The notes below the pieces were generated by a model that was given only the letters and a program-made list of their open reading frames with translations, was not told the DNA's origin and searched no databases. Made by a program: the position numbers and the translations under genes. 64,000 bases of DNA from Acetobacterium wieringae (GTDB taxonomy: Bacteria > Bacillota > Clostridia > Eubacteriales > Eubacteriaceae). The stretch is from positions 1 to 64,000 of the forward strand of contig NZ_LKEU01000013.1 in the NCBI RefSeq assembly GCF_001766835.1. Direction: 5' to 3'. This document shows, piece by piece, positions 25,581-34,578 of this stretch (positions are counted from its first letter, which is position 1; every line of letters starts with the position of its first letter).

Positions 25581-26270
25581 TCACAGCGAAATCCGGGCAA
25601 ACTGATCCCTGCTGGTGGTCAGATGCTGGCATTTCTTTTTATAGGGGGAATGTTTGTGATTAAATTCCCTGGCCAGGATCAGGGTATTAAGTTCATCCAC
25701 ACAGGTCAGAGAACCCTGATGATATTTCAGGGACTGATAAAGATTATTGCTGACTAGACAGTCGGATAGAGCCCGGTGGGCATTGGTGTTCTGAATGGCG
25801 CATTTTTCACACAGTGAGGTCAGTTGGGAATTGAGAACCGAACGCTGCCGTTCCCTAAACAACTCCCGGATGTCGATAAAATCATTGGTCAGATCATGAT
25901 TGATGTAAAGCTTACAGTGATCATACAAAAAATTGACGTCGGCATTGACCTTATGGCCAATTAAAATAAGGTCGCCGATAAACGCAGTAAAGGCGGAAAG
26001 CACTTCGGCAATGGGGGCCGCATCGGCCAGCATGTTATTGGTGATTCCCGTCAGGCTGGTGATATAGGAACTGATGGGGTTGCGGGGTTTACAAAGCATC
26101 TGAAAAACCGAAACGATTTTATTGTCCCGTACCTTGACGGCGCCGATTTCGATGATTTCGCAGTTGTGGGGACTGAATCCGGTGGTTTCAATGTCAATGA
26201 TGACATAATTATCGGGAAAGTCAATCAGGCTGTTGCCTTTTTTTTCTCTCAGGGTTCCATATTTATTCAT
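25581..26270 (-). CDS. DEDDh 3'-5' exonuclease, DNA polymerase III epsilon-like
   Basis: This 229-aa protein has all three exonuclease motifs: IIDIETTGF (ExoI, about residues 24-32), GHKVNADVNFL (ExoII, about 106-116) and NAHRALSDC (ExoIIIe, with the His and Asp, about 159-167). It would digest DNA or RNA 3' ends in repair or turnover. No helicase or polymerase domain is fused. A terminator follows it, and the start codon is preceded by AGGAGAATACC. The C-terminal ~45 residues are basic and outside the usual domain. Confidence 0.88.
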   Translation of the reverse strand: MNKYGTLREKKGNSLIDFPDNYVIIDIETTGFSPHNCEIIEIGAVKVRDNKIVSVFQMLCKPRNPISSYITSLTGITNNMLADAAPIAEVLSAFTAFIGDLILIGHKVNADVNFLYDHCKLYINHDLTNDFIDIRELFRERQRSVLNSQLTSLCEKCAIQNTNAHRALSDCLVSNNLYQSLKYHQGSLTCVDELNTLILAREFNHKHSPYKKKCQHLTTSRDQFARISL

Positions 26271-26527
26271 TGGTATTCTCCTAACAAGTTACGGTGAAAG
26301 TGATTTGTTTATTTTGTTATATTTATAACCAATCAAAGTACAAATAATCAGCACTGTCACCAAAAATTATAAAAAATTGTGAAATGATAAAAAAATTTGC
26401 CCAGAGGTATCGCTTTAAAAATATTTTTGAGAAAAAATAACAGGATGGGGTATACAACGAGCAAGCCGGTTGGCCTTGTCGCAGCATCAAAACTGAGGCT
26501 AGTTTACGATCAAATGGGGGAAGAAAG

Positions 26528-28194
26528 ATGGAGATTGTAATGGTACACGGATACTTTTTACGAGGTACCGGCAGTAACCTCTTTGTCGCAAATACCTGTC
26601 GGGAATTGTGTAAGCTGGGGCATCAGGTAAAGTTGTTCTGTCAGGAAGAAAAGCCCCAGTTGTTTGACTTTATCGAAACCGCCTGGGACTTTGATCGCCA
26701 CAACCACAATATTACAATAGTTTATCAACAAGCGACCCCCTATCCGGGGAAATGTCAGTTGTATCGACCCAATCTGAATGGTTTTTTACCAGTCTATGTT
26801 TATGACAATTACCCGGGTTATGTGGTAAAAACCTATTCTGACTGTACCCCAGCAGAAATTGAAGCCTATATTGAAGATAACCGTTGAGCGCTGGATGCTG
26901 TCGTCGACCCGGGGCGCACCGCTCTGGTCTTAAGCAACCATAGCATTATGCAGCCGGTTTATGTAGCCCGGAGTCGACTGGGCCACTGCCGCCACGTGAT
27001 GACCGTTCACGGTAGCTGTTTGAATTTTTCGGTGCGCCACAGTCTCTTGTTAAAGGAATACGCCCGGGAAGCTCTGGCCAATGCCGAGTGGGTAGTTTTT
27101 ATCAGTCAGTATTCCAGACTGGAGTTTCTGGCGTTTTTTGACAATGACCCAAGTCTTTACGCAAAATCGCTGGTGATTCCGGGCGGGGTGGATCTGAAGA
27201 ATTTTATCAGTATAAATGATAGCAGTGAGAAACAGGCCGAGATCGATGGTCTGCTGGCCAGGCTGGCAGCGCCCCCCTTGATCGCTGGACAGCCCTCAGC
27301 TGCGACGGCGCTCTGGCAGACCGATGAAGACGTCGTTCGTAAGCTGGGTCGGATTGACTTTACGGATGAAAAAATCATCTTATATTATGGCAAGTATTTG
27401 TGGACAAAAGGGGTACAGTTACTGATTGCGGCAGCGCCGCTGATGCTGATGAAAAATCACCGACTGCGAATCATTCTGGTAGGCTTTGGGTCATCCCGGG
27501 ATTATTTTGAAACTCTGATAAAGGCTCTGGATCAGGGGGATCTGGCACCTTTATCACACTAATCAGGAAACCGGACAGTGTCGATGCCACCATTGCTGCC
27601 GATGCTTCCGTTTATTTTGAAGCATTGTTAAATAAATTGAATGACCCGGATTTTGCCAGCGCTTATCTAGCAGCCGCCACCGGAGCCATCCGGGAAGCGA
27701 TTGTTTTCACCGGCTATCTCGATCATCAACATTTAAAAAGCCTGATTGCCTGTTGCGAAATTACCGTAGCTCCATCAATTTTTCCCGAGGCATTTGGGTT
27801 GGTGGCCGTTGAAGCACTGGCATCAGGGATCATCCCGGTGCTGACCAACCACAGTGGTTTTGCCGAAGTGATCAGCATCTATCGCCAGATTTTTGGAGAC
27901 ATTTTTGACCAGGGCGAAGCCGATGGGGCTTTTAGGCCGCCAGCACTTGATAGTGAGCTGGTTTTTGACCTAGCAGGGTCGCTAAATTATCTGCTTAACT
28001 ATTATGCGGGGCTCAGCAACAGTGCTCGACAGGAAGTCCGCAACCGGGCCCGGAAAATTTGTGTTGACAACTACACCTGGGAAGCCGTGGTGCAGCGCTA
28101 CCTTCGTTGTAGTAACGGCGGTAGCGCTGTTGATCTCGGCCAGAATTGGATGCCGCCAAAAGGAGAATGTGATGGAAAAAAACACAATCAATGA
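26528..28194 (+). pseudogene. Glycosyltransferase (GT4-type), broken by one in-frame TGA and one frameshift
   Basis: Three consecutive frame pieces together make a typical GT-B glycosyltransferase of about 555 aa. Piece 1 (26528-26887) stops at TGA 26885-26887 (...YIEDNR*ALDAVVD); reading continues in the same frame to about 27550, where a 1-nt loss near CAGGGGGATCTGGCACC shifts the frame; piece 3 contains the nucleotide-sugar site (APSIFPEAFGLVAVEALASG). A CGA-to-TGA change (Arg to stop) explains the first lesion. Frames and homology continue smoothly across both lesions, so the damage is recent or due to sequencing error. The end overlaps the next gene by 23 bp. Confidence 0.8.
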
Positions 28195-30094
28195 CAAGAT
28201 CATGATGGTCAATGCCCAGGGGATTGTCCTGGGTGCCAGCGCCGCCTGTGCCGAATTTCTTGAGCAGAAGCTTGAGCAACTAAACGGCATTTATATTTTA
28301 GATCTGAATTTCGGCCTAACCTTAACCCAATTTTTGGCATATTTTGAAAAGATAAAAAAGGACCATCACTTTGCTTTCAAAACTTATTTTACCAATCAGG
28401 CTAACCACATGATTCATATCGACGTGCGGGGAATTTATGTGGATTCTCAGGAGTAGGTGCTACTGAACATCAGTGCAGGTGTTCCGGAAGAAACAAAAAA
28501 TTATTTCAGCGATCCCAAAAAGCTGCTGATGGAATTCCCGACTACCGCTGTTGAATTGAGTCTGGGTGATGTGATGGATGCCACCCTGTTCCAGAATATC
28601 ATGGACTATTTTTACGAACTGACCGGGATCCCGGTGGGGATTATTGATATGAATGGCAATATCATTGTCAAAGAAGGATGGCAGGATATCTGTGTCAACT
28701 TTCATCGGCTTAATCCGGCTTCCTGTAAAAACTGCCTGGAAAGTGATTTTGAAATAACCAAAGGAATCGAAGTGGGGGAATACCGGAGCTATAAGTGTAA
28801 AAATAACCTTTGGGACATTGCCACCCCGATTTATCTGGGAAATCAGCGGATGGGGCATATTTACCTGGGTCAGTTTTTTTACACTGATGAATCCATCGAT
28901 TACGACTATTTTCAAAATCAAGCCAGAGAATTTGGATTTGATGAGGAAGCTTATATGGCGGCATTGGAGCGGGTTCCACGCTTTAGTCGTCGACAGGTGG
29001 AAACCGCTATGAAGTTTTATACCAAGATGGCCAGTTACATCTCGCAATTGAGTTTTACCAACATCAAGATCCATCAAACCATGATTGAACTGTATAATGT
29101 CATGAATTTTCAAAATGCTCTGATGGATGCGGTACCTTCACCGATTTTTTACAAGAATAAAGATCTGGTCTATCTTGGTGGTAACAAAACCTTCGAAGAG
29201 GCGATTGGTTTGGCGCCATCGGATTACATCGGTAAAACGGTGTTTGATATTTCGTCCCGGGAATTGGCAGAGGCTTATCATCAGGCCGATGTCGAACTGT
29301 TGAAGACTAAAACACCTCAGGTTTATGATTTCCAAATCGTGTCCTCGACTGGCAAAAATAAATGTGTTATTTTTAACAAAGCTATCTTTACTGACCAGGC
29401 TGGTGAAGTGGCGGGGATCATCGGTGTTATTCAGGACATTACCGAGATGAAACAGGCTCAGGAATATCTACAGAAGGTGAATGAAGAAATAATTGATACC
29501 CAGAAAGAAGTCATTTATACTCTGGGTGAGATCATCGAGACCCGTTCTCAGGAGGCTGCCAAGCATGTGGTGCGGGTAGCGGAATACTCACATCTAATCG
29601 GGCTTAAGTATGGCTTGAATCAGGAAGACGCTATGCTGTTAAAAATCGCAGCACCGATGCATGACATTGGCAAAATCGGGATACCTGATCATATTCTCAA
29701 CAAACCGGGCCCCTTGACCCGGGAAGAGTTCGATTGTATTAAAACCCACACGACCATCGGCTATAATATTATGAAAAAATCAAGCCACAAAATTTTAAAA
29801 ATAGCTGGGATCATTGCCTTAAGCCATCATGAACGCTGGGATGGCACCGGTTATCCCCAGGGAATAGCCGGGGAGCAGATCAATGTGTTCAGTCGCATCG
29901 TATCGGTAGCCGATGTTTTTGATGCCGTTTCTCACAAGCGCTGCTATAAGGAGGCCTGGCCGTTGGATCAGGTAAGACACTATCTGGTGGAGCAATGCGG
30001 GAAGATGTTTGATCCTCGGGTAATCACCTTGTTTCTTGACAACTGGGAAGAAATTTTAATGATACGTTCCGAGTATTCCGATGCAAGTAGCTAG
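28172..30094 (+). pseudogene. PAS-PocR-PAS-HD-GYP phosphodiesterase with an in-frame TAG in the first PAS domain
   Basis: The ATG at 28172 has AAAGGAG upstream and opens a PAS domain; after 94 codons TAG (28454-28456) interrupts at ...YVDSQE*VLLNIS, where a Tyr codon would be normal in this PAS strand. The same frame then continues for 545 codons: PocR-type ligand domain (about 28590-29060, with CKNCLESDFE), a second PAS (about 29100-29450), and an HD-GYP domain with HDIGKIGIPD and HHERWDGTGYP, predicted to degrade c-di-GMP. An AGGAG and a GTG just after the TAG (28457) could allow re-initiation, so the C-terminal 545 aa may still be made. It could therefore be a functional two-part gene. Confidence 0.75.
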
Positions 30095-30103
30095 AATTAC
30101 ACA

Positions 30104-30733
30104 TTAACTTTTGCGTTGATAAAGCATCCGGGAAAACCGGAAACTGATGACATTGGCAAAAATGGCAAGGATCAACACGGCAATCCAAAGACTGCTCTGC
30201 AGCACGTTATATAAAAGCAACATCAGGCCCATCGCCGGGAATAGCGCTAACACCCCGATAATATCGGATTTTTGGGCCTCGAACAGATAAAAAATCAGAA
30301 ACTCGAGGGGTAAAAACAGTGCAACAAACAATAACCCATCAGGGACAATAGCGGTTTGCACAATCGCAAACATGTCCGGTTTGATGGCGTGGTTGATGTG
30401 AGAAAACAAAATGATCAGCGGTGTGGCAACCAGACAAAAGAGATAAAGGATGATGCCCCGGGCTCCGATAATGATTGTCGGGGTAACCGGGAGGAGGCAA
30501 AATAGAAACTTCGTTTTATATTTGGCGTCGTTAAAAGCAAAATTCCGCAAAAGCAAATAGGATAGCATCAAAAGTCCCACTGCAAAAACAATGACATTGG
30601 CACGATCATTGTTTATGTTAATCTGATTAAAATACATTGGGTACAACACAATACAGAGCAGCTGCAACCAGACAATTTGACTGAATGTCGAAATCTGCAT
30701 TTTGGTGAAATGAAGAAAGTTTGACTTTAGCAT
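30104..30733 (-). CDS. ABC transporter membrane subunit (ABC-2 type, YtrC/D-like)
   Basis: This 209-aa hydrophobic protein has about six membrane segments (around residues 20-35, 47-60, 80-110, 120-150, 155-175, 180-200). It overlaps the upstream ATPase gene by 7 bp and forms with it an exporter or lipid/peptide-linked transporter in the membrane. No extracellular domain is seen. It is last in the GntR-ATPase-permease operon, an arrangement typical of YtrA-regulated systems responding to cell-wall stress. The substrate is unknown. Confidence 0.8.
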   Translation of the reverse strand: MLKSNFLHFTKMQISTFSQIVWLQLLCIVLYPMYFNQININNDRANVIVFAVGLLMLSYLLLRNFAFNDAKYKTKFLFCLLPVTPTIIIGARGIILYLFCLVATPLIILFSHINHAIKPDMFAIVQTAIVPDGLLFVALFLPLEFLIFYLFEAQKSDIIGVLALFPAMGLMLLLYNVLQSSLWIAVLILAIFANVISFRFSRMLYQRKS

Positions 30734-31590
30734 GATGGCCTCCTGGCATAGTAGTTTAAAATATCCTCAATTGAGGGAACTTCATAGACGGTTTGGCTGG
30801 GCAGAACTTTTTTGAGGGCGGCTTTATTATCGGTTAGCCCCTCAAAGCCGTAGCTGGATTTATTCAGGCCGACAAAGTGATCGACGTGATCGGGCAGTAA
30901 CAGGGCAGGATCGCCTTTAACAATGGCGTGCTGATCTTTTATTTCGTCCTTTGGCCCGTGGAGGATAATTTGGCCGTTAACAATAAAAAACAAATAATCC
31001 GCTATTTTATCAAGGTCGGAGGTGATATGCGTCGCCATTAATACCGTTTTGTTGTCCGCCAACACAATGTCTTTGAGGATTTCAATCAGTTCACTTCGTA
31101 CCAGCGGATCGAGGCCAGCTGTTGGCTCGTCCAGAATAAAAAGCTCAGCCCCATGGGAAAGGGCCAGCACCAGGGCGTATTTCATCCGCATTCCCCGGGA
31201 CAAATGCTTGATCTTTTTATCCTCGGGCAATTCAAGTTTATCCAGATAAGCATGATAGGCCTGATTGTCCCAGGTTGAATACATCGGAGCAATCAGGCGT
31301 GTCATTTTCTGTAAGGTCAAGTCTTCATAAAAATGACCGTCATCCAGCACAACCCCCAGCTTTGATTTGATTGCCAGATCGTTGTGGACACTATCCAAAC
31401 CCAAAACGGTGATCTTTCCCTGATCGGGTTGGATCATGTTCAGAATGCTTTTGATCGTGGTTGTTTTTCCGGCGCCATTGGGTCCGATAAAGCCGGTCAG
31501 TGTTCCTTTTTCCAGCGACATATTGATATTCTGCAAGCTGAAATCGGCATAGTTTTTGCAAAGGTTATTGATTTCTAAAACTACATTCAC
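30727..31590 (-). CDS. ABC transporter ATP-binding protein (YtrB/BcrA-like)
   Basis: This 287-aa ATPase has Walker A GPNGAGKTTTIK (about residues 38-49), a signature written LSRGMRMKYALVLA (LSRGM replacing LSGGQ, common in this subgroup) and Walker B LFILDEPTAGLDP (about 152-164). The C-terminal ~70 residues form the extension usual in BcrA/YtrB-type ATPases. It pairs with the membrane protein encoded just downstream. It starts 2 nt after the GntR stop codon. Confidence 0.92.
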   Translation of the reverse strand: MNVVLEINNLCKNYADFSLQNINMSLEKGTLTGFIGPNGAGKTTTIKSILNMIQPDQGKITVLGLDSVHNDLAIKSKLGVVLDDGHFYEDLTLQKMTRLIAPMYSTWDNQAYHAYLDKLELPEDKKIKHLSRGMRMKYALVLALSHGAELFILDEPTAGLDPLVRSELIEILKDIVLADNKTVLMATHITSDLDKIADYLFFIVNGQIILHGPKDEIKDQHAIVKGDPALLLPDHVDHFVGLNKSSYGFEGLTDNKAALKKVLPSQTVYEVPSIEDILNYYARRPSC

Positions 31591-31592
31591 GT

Positions 31593-31967
31593 TTATTCCT
31601 CCCTGATTAACACGTCGATAATATTTTTTAAATCCGCACCTGAAATGCCGACAGGTTTACCATAGTCAAGGATATCGGTCAACCTTTTTTCAATTTCCAT
31701 CAAGCGGGTTTTACGCAACAGCTCCATGTTTTGAGGTGCAACAAAAGAGCCTTTACCCATCATATTAATGGTGAATCCTTCAGCTTCGAGGCAGTCATAG
31801 GCTTTTCTGGTCGTAATCACGCTGACATTCAAATCCCTGGCCAGGCCTCTGACAGAAGGCAGAAGATCGCCCTCCTTTAATTCGCCAGACAGGATCGCAG
31901 CTTTGATTTGGTTCATAATCTGCTCGTAAATAGGCACTTCAGCAGAATTTTTAATGATGATGTTCAC
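31593..31967 (-). CDS. GntR-family transcriptional regulator, YtrA subfamily
   Basis: This 124-aa protein has a winged helix GntR DNA-binding domain (EQIMNQIKAAILSGELKEG, then LPSVRGLARDLNVSVITTRKAYD, about residues 15-72) and a short helical C-terminus instead of a ligand domain, as in YtrA. The start is GTG at 31967 with GGAGG and AGGAA upstream. YtrA-type repressors control their own ABC operon; an inverted repeat lies exactly over its promoter at 31991-32019. Confidence 0.92.
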   Translation of the reverse strand: MNIIIKNSAEVPIYEQIMNQIKAAILSGELKEGDLLPSVRGLARDLNVSVITTRKAYDCLEAEGFTINMMGKGSFVAPQNMELLRKTRLMEIEKRLTDILDYGKPVGISGADLKNIIDVLIREE

Positions 31968-31990
31968 TTTCCTATTACCTCCAGATTCAA

Positions 31991-32043
31991 ATACTGTGCA
32001 TGCACGATAAGCACAGTATAGCTGGCAATCATCTTTATGTCAA
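31991..32043 (-). promoter_or_regulatory. YtrA-type operon promoter with overlapping operator
   Basis: On the reverse strand TTGACA (32043-32038), a 17-bp spacer and TATACT (32020-32015) make a near-consensus promoter. ATACTGTGC (31991-31999) and GCACAGTAT (32011-32019) form a perfect 9-bp inverted repeat with an 11-bp spacer that covers the -10 box and start site, as expected for autorepression by the GntR protein. Confidence 0.8.
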
Positions 32044-32262
32044 TATGTTTAAAACCAGCGTCAAGAATAAAAATTTCATCCGGATCATATTTAGACATAC
32101 TCGCAGGTATCAAACCGGTGGGTTTGTTTTTTTGCCAGAAAGCAGATATAATCTTTCCCACAACACCATTAAATGATACAATAGTGCCATTCCAAACGAA
32201 TTGCAAAAGTACGCTCTGTTTCACAAGTCCCCAATCATTCATGCAAAAGGAGAAATAAAACA

Positions 32263-32763
32263 ATGACACTAAAAATCAGAAACGTGACAATTGAAGATCT
32301 AAAGGAAGTCACCGCAGTGGAAGCCAGCTGCTTTCCGGCAGCCGAGGCCGCAACCAGGAGCGCATTTGCACAACGCATCAAGGTCTTTCCGGAGAGTTTT
32401 TTTATCGCCGAAATGGATGACAAAATCGTCGGGTTTATCAATGGGGGTGTCATCAATGAAACGACAATTGGGGATGAATTATTTCAGGACGCTGATCGAC
32501 ATGTTCCAGACGGCGCTTACCAGACCGTTTTTGGTCTCGATGTGATCCCCGGTTATCGTAATCAGGGAATCGCCGCCCGGTTAATGGAGCATTTGATTGC
32601 AGTATCACGATCAGCCAGTCGCAAAGGCGTGATTCTCACCTGCAAAGCTTCGCTGATTGATTATTATCAAAAATTCGGGTTTGAAAATTCCGGCGAATCG
32701 CAATCGGTGCATGGTGGTTCAAAATGGTATGATATGATCCTGCGCTTCGATTCGCCCCAATAA
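32263..32763 (+). CDS. GNAT-family N-acetyltransferase
   Basis: This 166-aa protein has the acetyl-CoA loop VIPGYRNQGIAARLM (about residues 93-107, the Q/R-x-x-G-x-A motif) and an end with YYQKFGFENSG typical of GNAT enzymes. Its overall pattern is similar to arylalkylamine-type acetyltransferases, but the substrate cannot be told. AAAGGAG lies 8 nt before the ATG. It is divergent from the YtrA operon and its start region overlaps nothing else of substance. Confidence 0.88.
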   Translation: MTLKIRNVTIEDLKEVTAVEASCFPAAEAATRSAFAQRIKVFPESFFIAEMDDKIVGFINGGVINETTIGDELFQDADRHVPDGAYQTVFGLDVIPGYRNQGIAARLMEHLIAVSRSASRKGVILTCKASLIDYYQKFGFENSGESQSVHGGSKWYDMILRFDSPQ

Positions 32764-32871
32764 TTAGCGAACATAGGGGATCACAACGTTTGTAAACCAG
32801 TGGCTGGTATGTCAGGCACGCAAAATTAATGGAAAGGTCTTGCCAGCGGTAAGAATTGTGAGGTAATAACA

Positions 32872-33501
32872 GTGAAAGTAGAAATTTGGTCAGATTATGT
32901 CTGTCCCTTTTGTTATATCGGAGAAAGAAAACTTGCCTTAGCCCTCGAAAAAACAGGGATGACAGCAGCAGCTGAGATCGTTTTTAATGCGTATGAATTG
33001 GATCCAAATGCCAGGAAGAGCTATGATGAGAACATTAATCAACTGATTGCCAAGAAATATGGAATGAGTTTGGAACAGGCCATAGCGGCTAACAACAATA
33101 TCATCAATGCGGCCAGAGAAGTTGACCTGGATTTTAATTTTGACAAACTGCAGCCGACCAATACCTTTGATGCGCACCGGTTGTCCCATTACGCCAAGGA
33201 TCAGGGCAAGCAGCAGGCCTATACCGAAGCGGTGATGAAAAGCTATTTTACGGAGGGATTGAACATTTCAGATTTTGACGTGTTAACGGCCATTGCAGGT
33301 GAAGTGGGATTAGATCAAGTGGAAGTCTTACGCATTTTAGAATCATCGGCGTATGAAAAAGAAGTCCGTCAAGATGAAAAAAATGCCCGTTCCCACCAGA
33401 TACATGGCGTCCCCTATTTTTTGTTTAACGAAACAACGGCTGTCAGTGGCGCGCAACCAGTGGATACCTTTGTGGCGGTGATTGAAGAACTAAAAGAGTA
33501 A
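32872..33501 (+). CDS. DsbA-family oxidoreductase (FrnE-like)
   Basis: This 209-aa thioredoxin-fold protein begins MKVEIWSDYVCPFCYIGE with the CPFC redox pair at residues 11-14 and has a cis-proline loop at HGVPYFLF. There is no signal peptide, so it should act in the cytoplasm as a disulfide isomerase or oxidoreductase of the FrnE/2-hydroxychromene-2-carboxylate isomerase group. It starts with GTG after GTGAGGTAA. It follows the GNAT gene with a 108-bp gap and could be co-transcribed. Confidence 0.9.
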   Translation: MKVEIWSDYVCPFCYIGERKLALALEKTGMTAAAEIVFNAYELDPNARKSYDENINQLIAKKYGMSLEQAIAANNNIINAAREVDLDFNFDKLQPTNTFDAHRLSHYAKDQGKQQAYTEAVMKSYFTEGLNISDFDVLTAIAGEVGLDQVEVLRILESSAYEKEVRQDEKNARSHQIHGVPYFLFNETTAVSGAQPVDTFVAVIEELKE

Positions 33502-33639
33502 AATTAAAATGTTCTTAACTTGATCCAGCAGCACCATGTTTGGCTTTTTTGAACCGCTTAAAACTTTGAATAGCAACTTTTTATATCATGGCCCCCTGTC
33601 TTAAATTTCTTTAATAATGTTACGTTTCCGTTGCCATAC

Positions 33640-33680
33640 AACTAAAACACCCCTGGCCGATAATCCGCCAGGGGTGTCTT
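33640..33680 (-). terminator. Terminator of the 192-aa Ser/Pro-rich protein gene
   Basis: ACACCCCTGGC (33647-33657) and GCCAGGGGTGT (33667-33677) form a perfect 11-bp stem; on the reverse strand TTTTAG follows. A nearly identical hairpin occurs at 35567-35597 next to a remnant of the same gene family. Confidence 0.85.
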
Positions 33681-33707
33681 TGGGTTTAGTAAATGTGTTA
33701 ATTCATA

Positions 33708-34286
33708 TCACGCCAGGACATTCACACTGGCCTGACTGGTGTTCTGGTTGTTCTGGTATTGTTGAAATAGCGATAGTAATGATTGGTTGGTCTGGGTGCT
33801 TTGGCTTGATTCGGTATCATCCAGGAAGCTTAAGCTGCCCATTGATTCCCGGATTTGCATGTAGTTTTGCGAAATACCGCCATTAGGCATGCTCTCTGTC
33901 GCAGGAACAAGGTCCAGGATTTCCTGGAGATCAAAGCCGTTTGCTTCAACTGCATCAGCTAAGGCGCTGCCAGCAGGAATACCGGCGTCTCGCAAAGTTG
34001 ATACGATGGTGGTGGCATCCTCTTCACTGAGTGAAGCGGCGTCGTACTCTTCAAGCAGCGAGCTGATTAAATCTTCCTGTTCCGCTGTCAGGGTGGATGA
34101 GTCGGTGGAGTCGGATGTGGCACTGGCTTCTGGTGGTGGTGGCGGACCTTTTGGCGGTGGCGGCATGGAGCCATCGACCTGGCTGGTTTCACCGGTATCG
34201 CTGGTCTCGCTGGCGGTCGTTAGTTTGGCTTGATAAGCCTGCCAAATGCTGGAAGCACTACCACTTTGACTGATTGAACTAATCAT
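33708..34286 (-). CDS. Hypothetical low-complexity protein with proline run
   Basis: This 192-aa protein is rich in Ser, Thr and Gln. It starts MISSISQSGSASSIWQ, has a proline-rich stretch (MPPPPKGPPPPPEAS, about residues 42-56), a helical EF-hand-like middle (AEQEDLISSLLEEYDAASL, then a DAGIPAGSALADAVE segment) and a Gln/Asn-rich end. No signal peptide or membrane segment is seen, but the composition resembles secreted or surface-associated proteins. The start at 34286 follows AAAGGAGAG. A C-terminal remnant of a paralogue lies at 35656-35780. Function unknown. Confidence 0.75.
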   Translation of the reverse strand: MISSISQSGSASSIWQAYQAKLTTASETSDTGETSQVDGSMPPPPKGPPPPPEASATSDSTDSSTLTAEQEDLISSLLEEYDAASLSEEDATTIVSTLRDAGIPAGSALADAVEANGFDLQEILDLVPATESMPNGGISQNYMQIRESMGSLSFLDDTESSQSTQTNQSLLSLFQQYQNNQNTSQASVNVLA

Positions 34287-34578
34287 TTTAGAGCTCTCCT
34301 TTCGTAAAATTTGCAGCAGGCAAGAGAAACCGGCCCGGACGAGGCTCATTCACGATAAATTCACCTGTACCAATGGCTATAGAACGCTTAACTGCTGACT
34401 GATTGGGGGATCACTTTGATGGTGTTGAAATGGATTCAAACAGTGACGGTGACCGGGCTTTTAGCCGGCAGTCTGAAGTGTCAACAAGAGTAACGACAAT
34501 GCGCCAAAGTGTCCCGATTATTTATAGCCAATGGAACTTGAATGGACCTTGAATAAAAGCAGTGATTACTTGGCAAGG
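34287..34578. other. Intergenic region without a recognisable gene
   Basis: This stretch between the Ser/Pro-rich protein and the GGDEF gene holds no open frame with a ribosome binding site and no strong hairpin. It presumably contains the promoter of the reverse-strand gene at 33708-34286. Confidence 0.5.

Noticed and set aside
26885-26887. TGA in the glycosyltransferase read as selenocysteine
   Set aside because: The position is not a known Sec site in this family, no SECIS-like hairpin stands out just downstream, and a second lesion (frameshift) follows in the same gene.
31964-32269. A 101-codon reverse frame upstream of the GntR gene
   Set aside because: It contains the near-consensus promoter and operator of the GntR operon, has no recognisable domain and overlaps the GNAT start.
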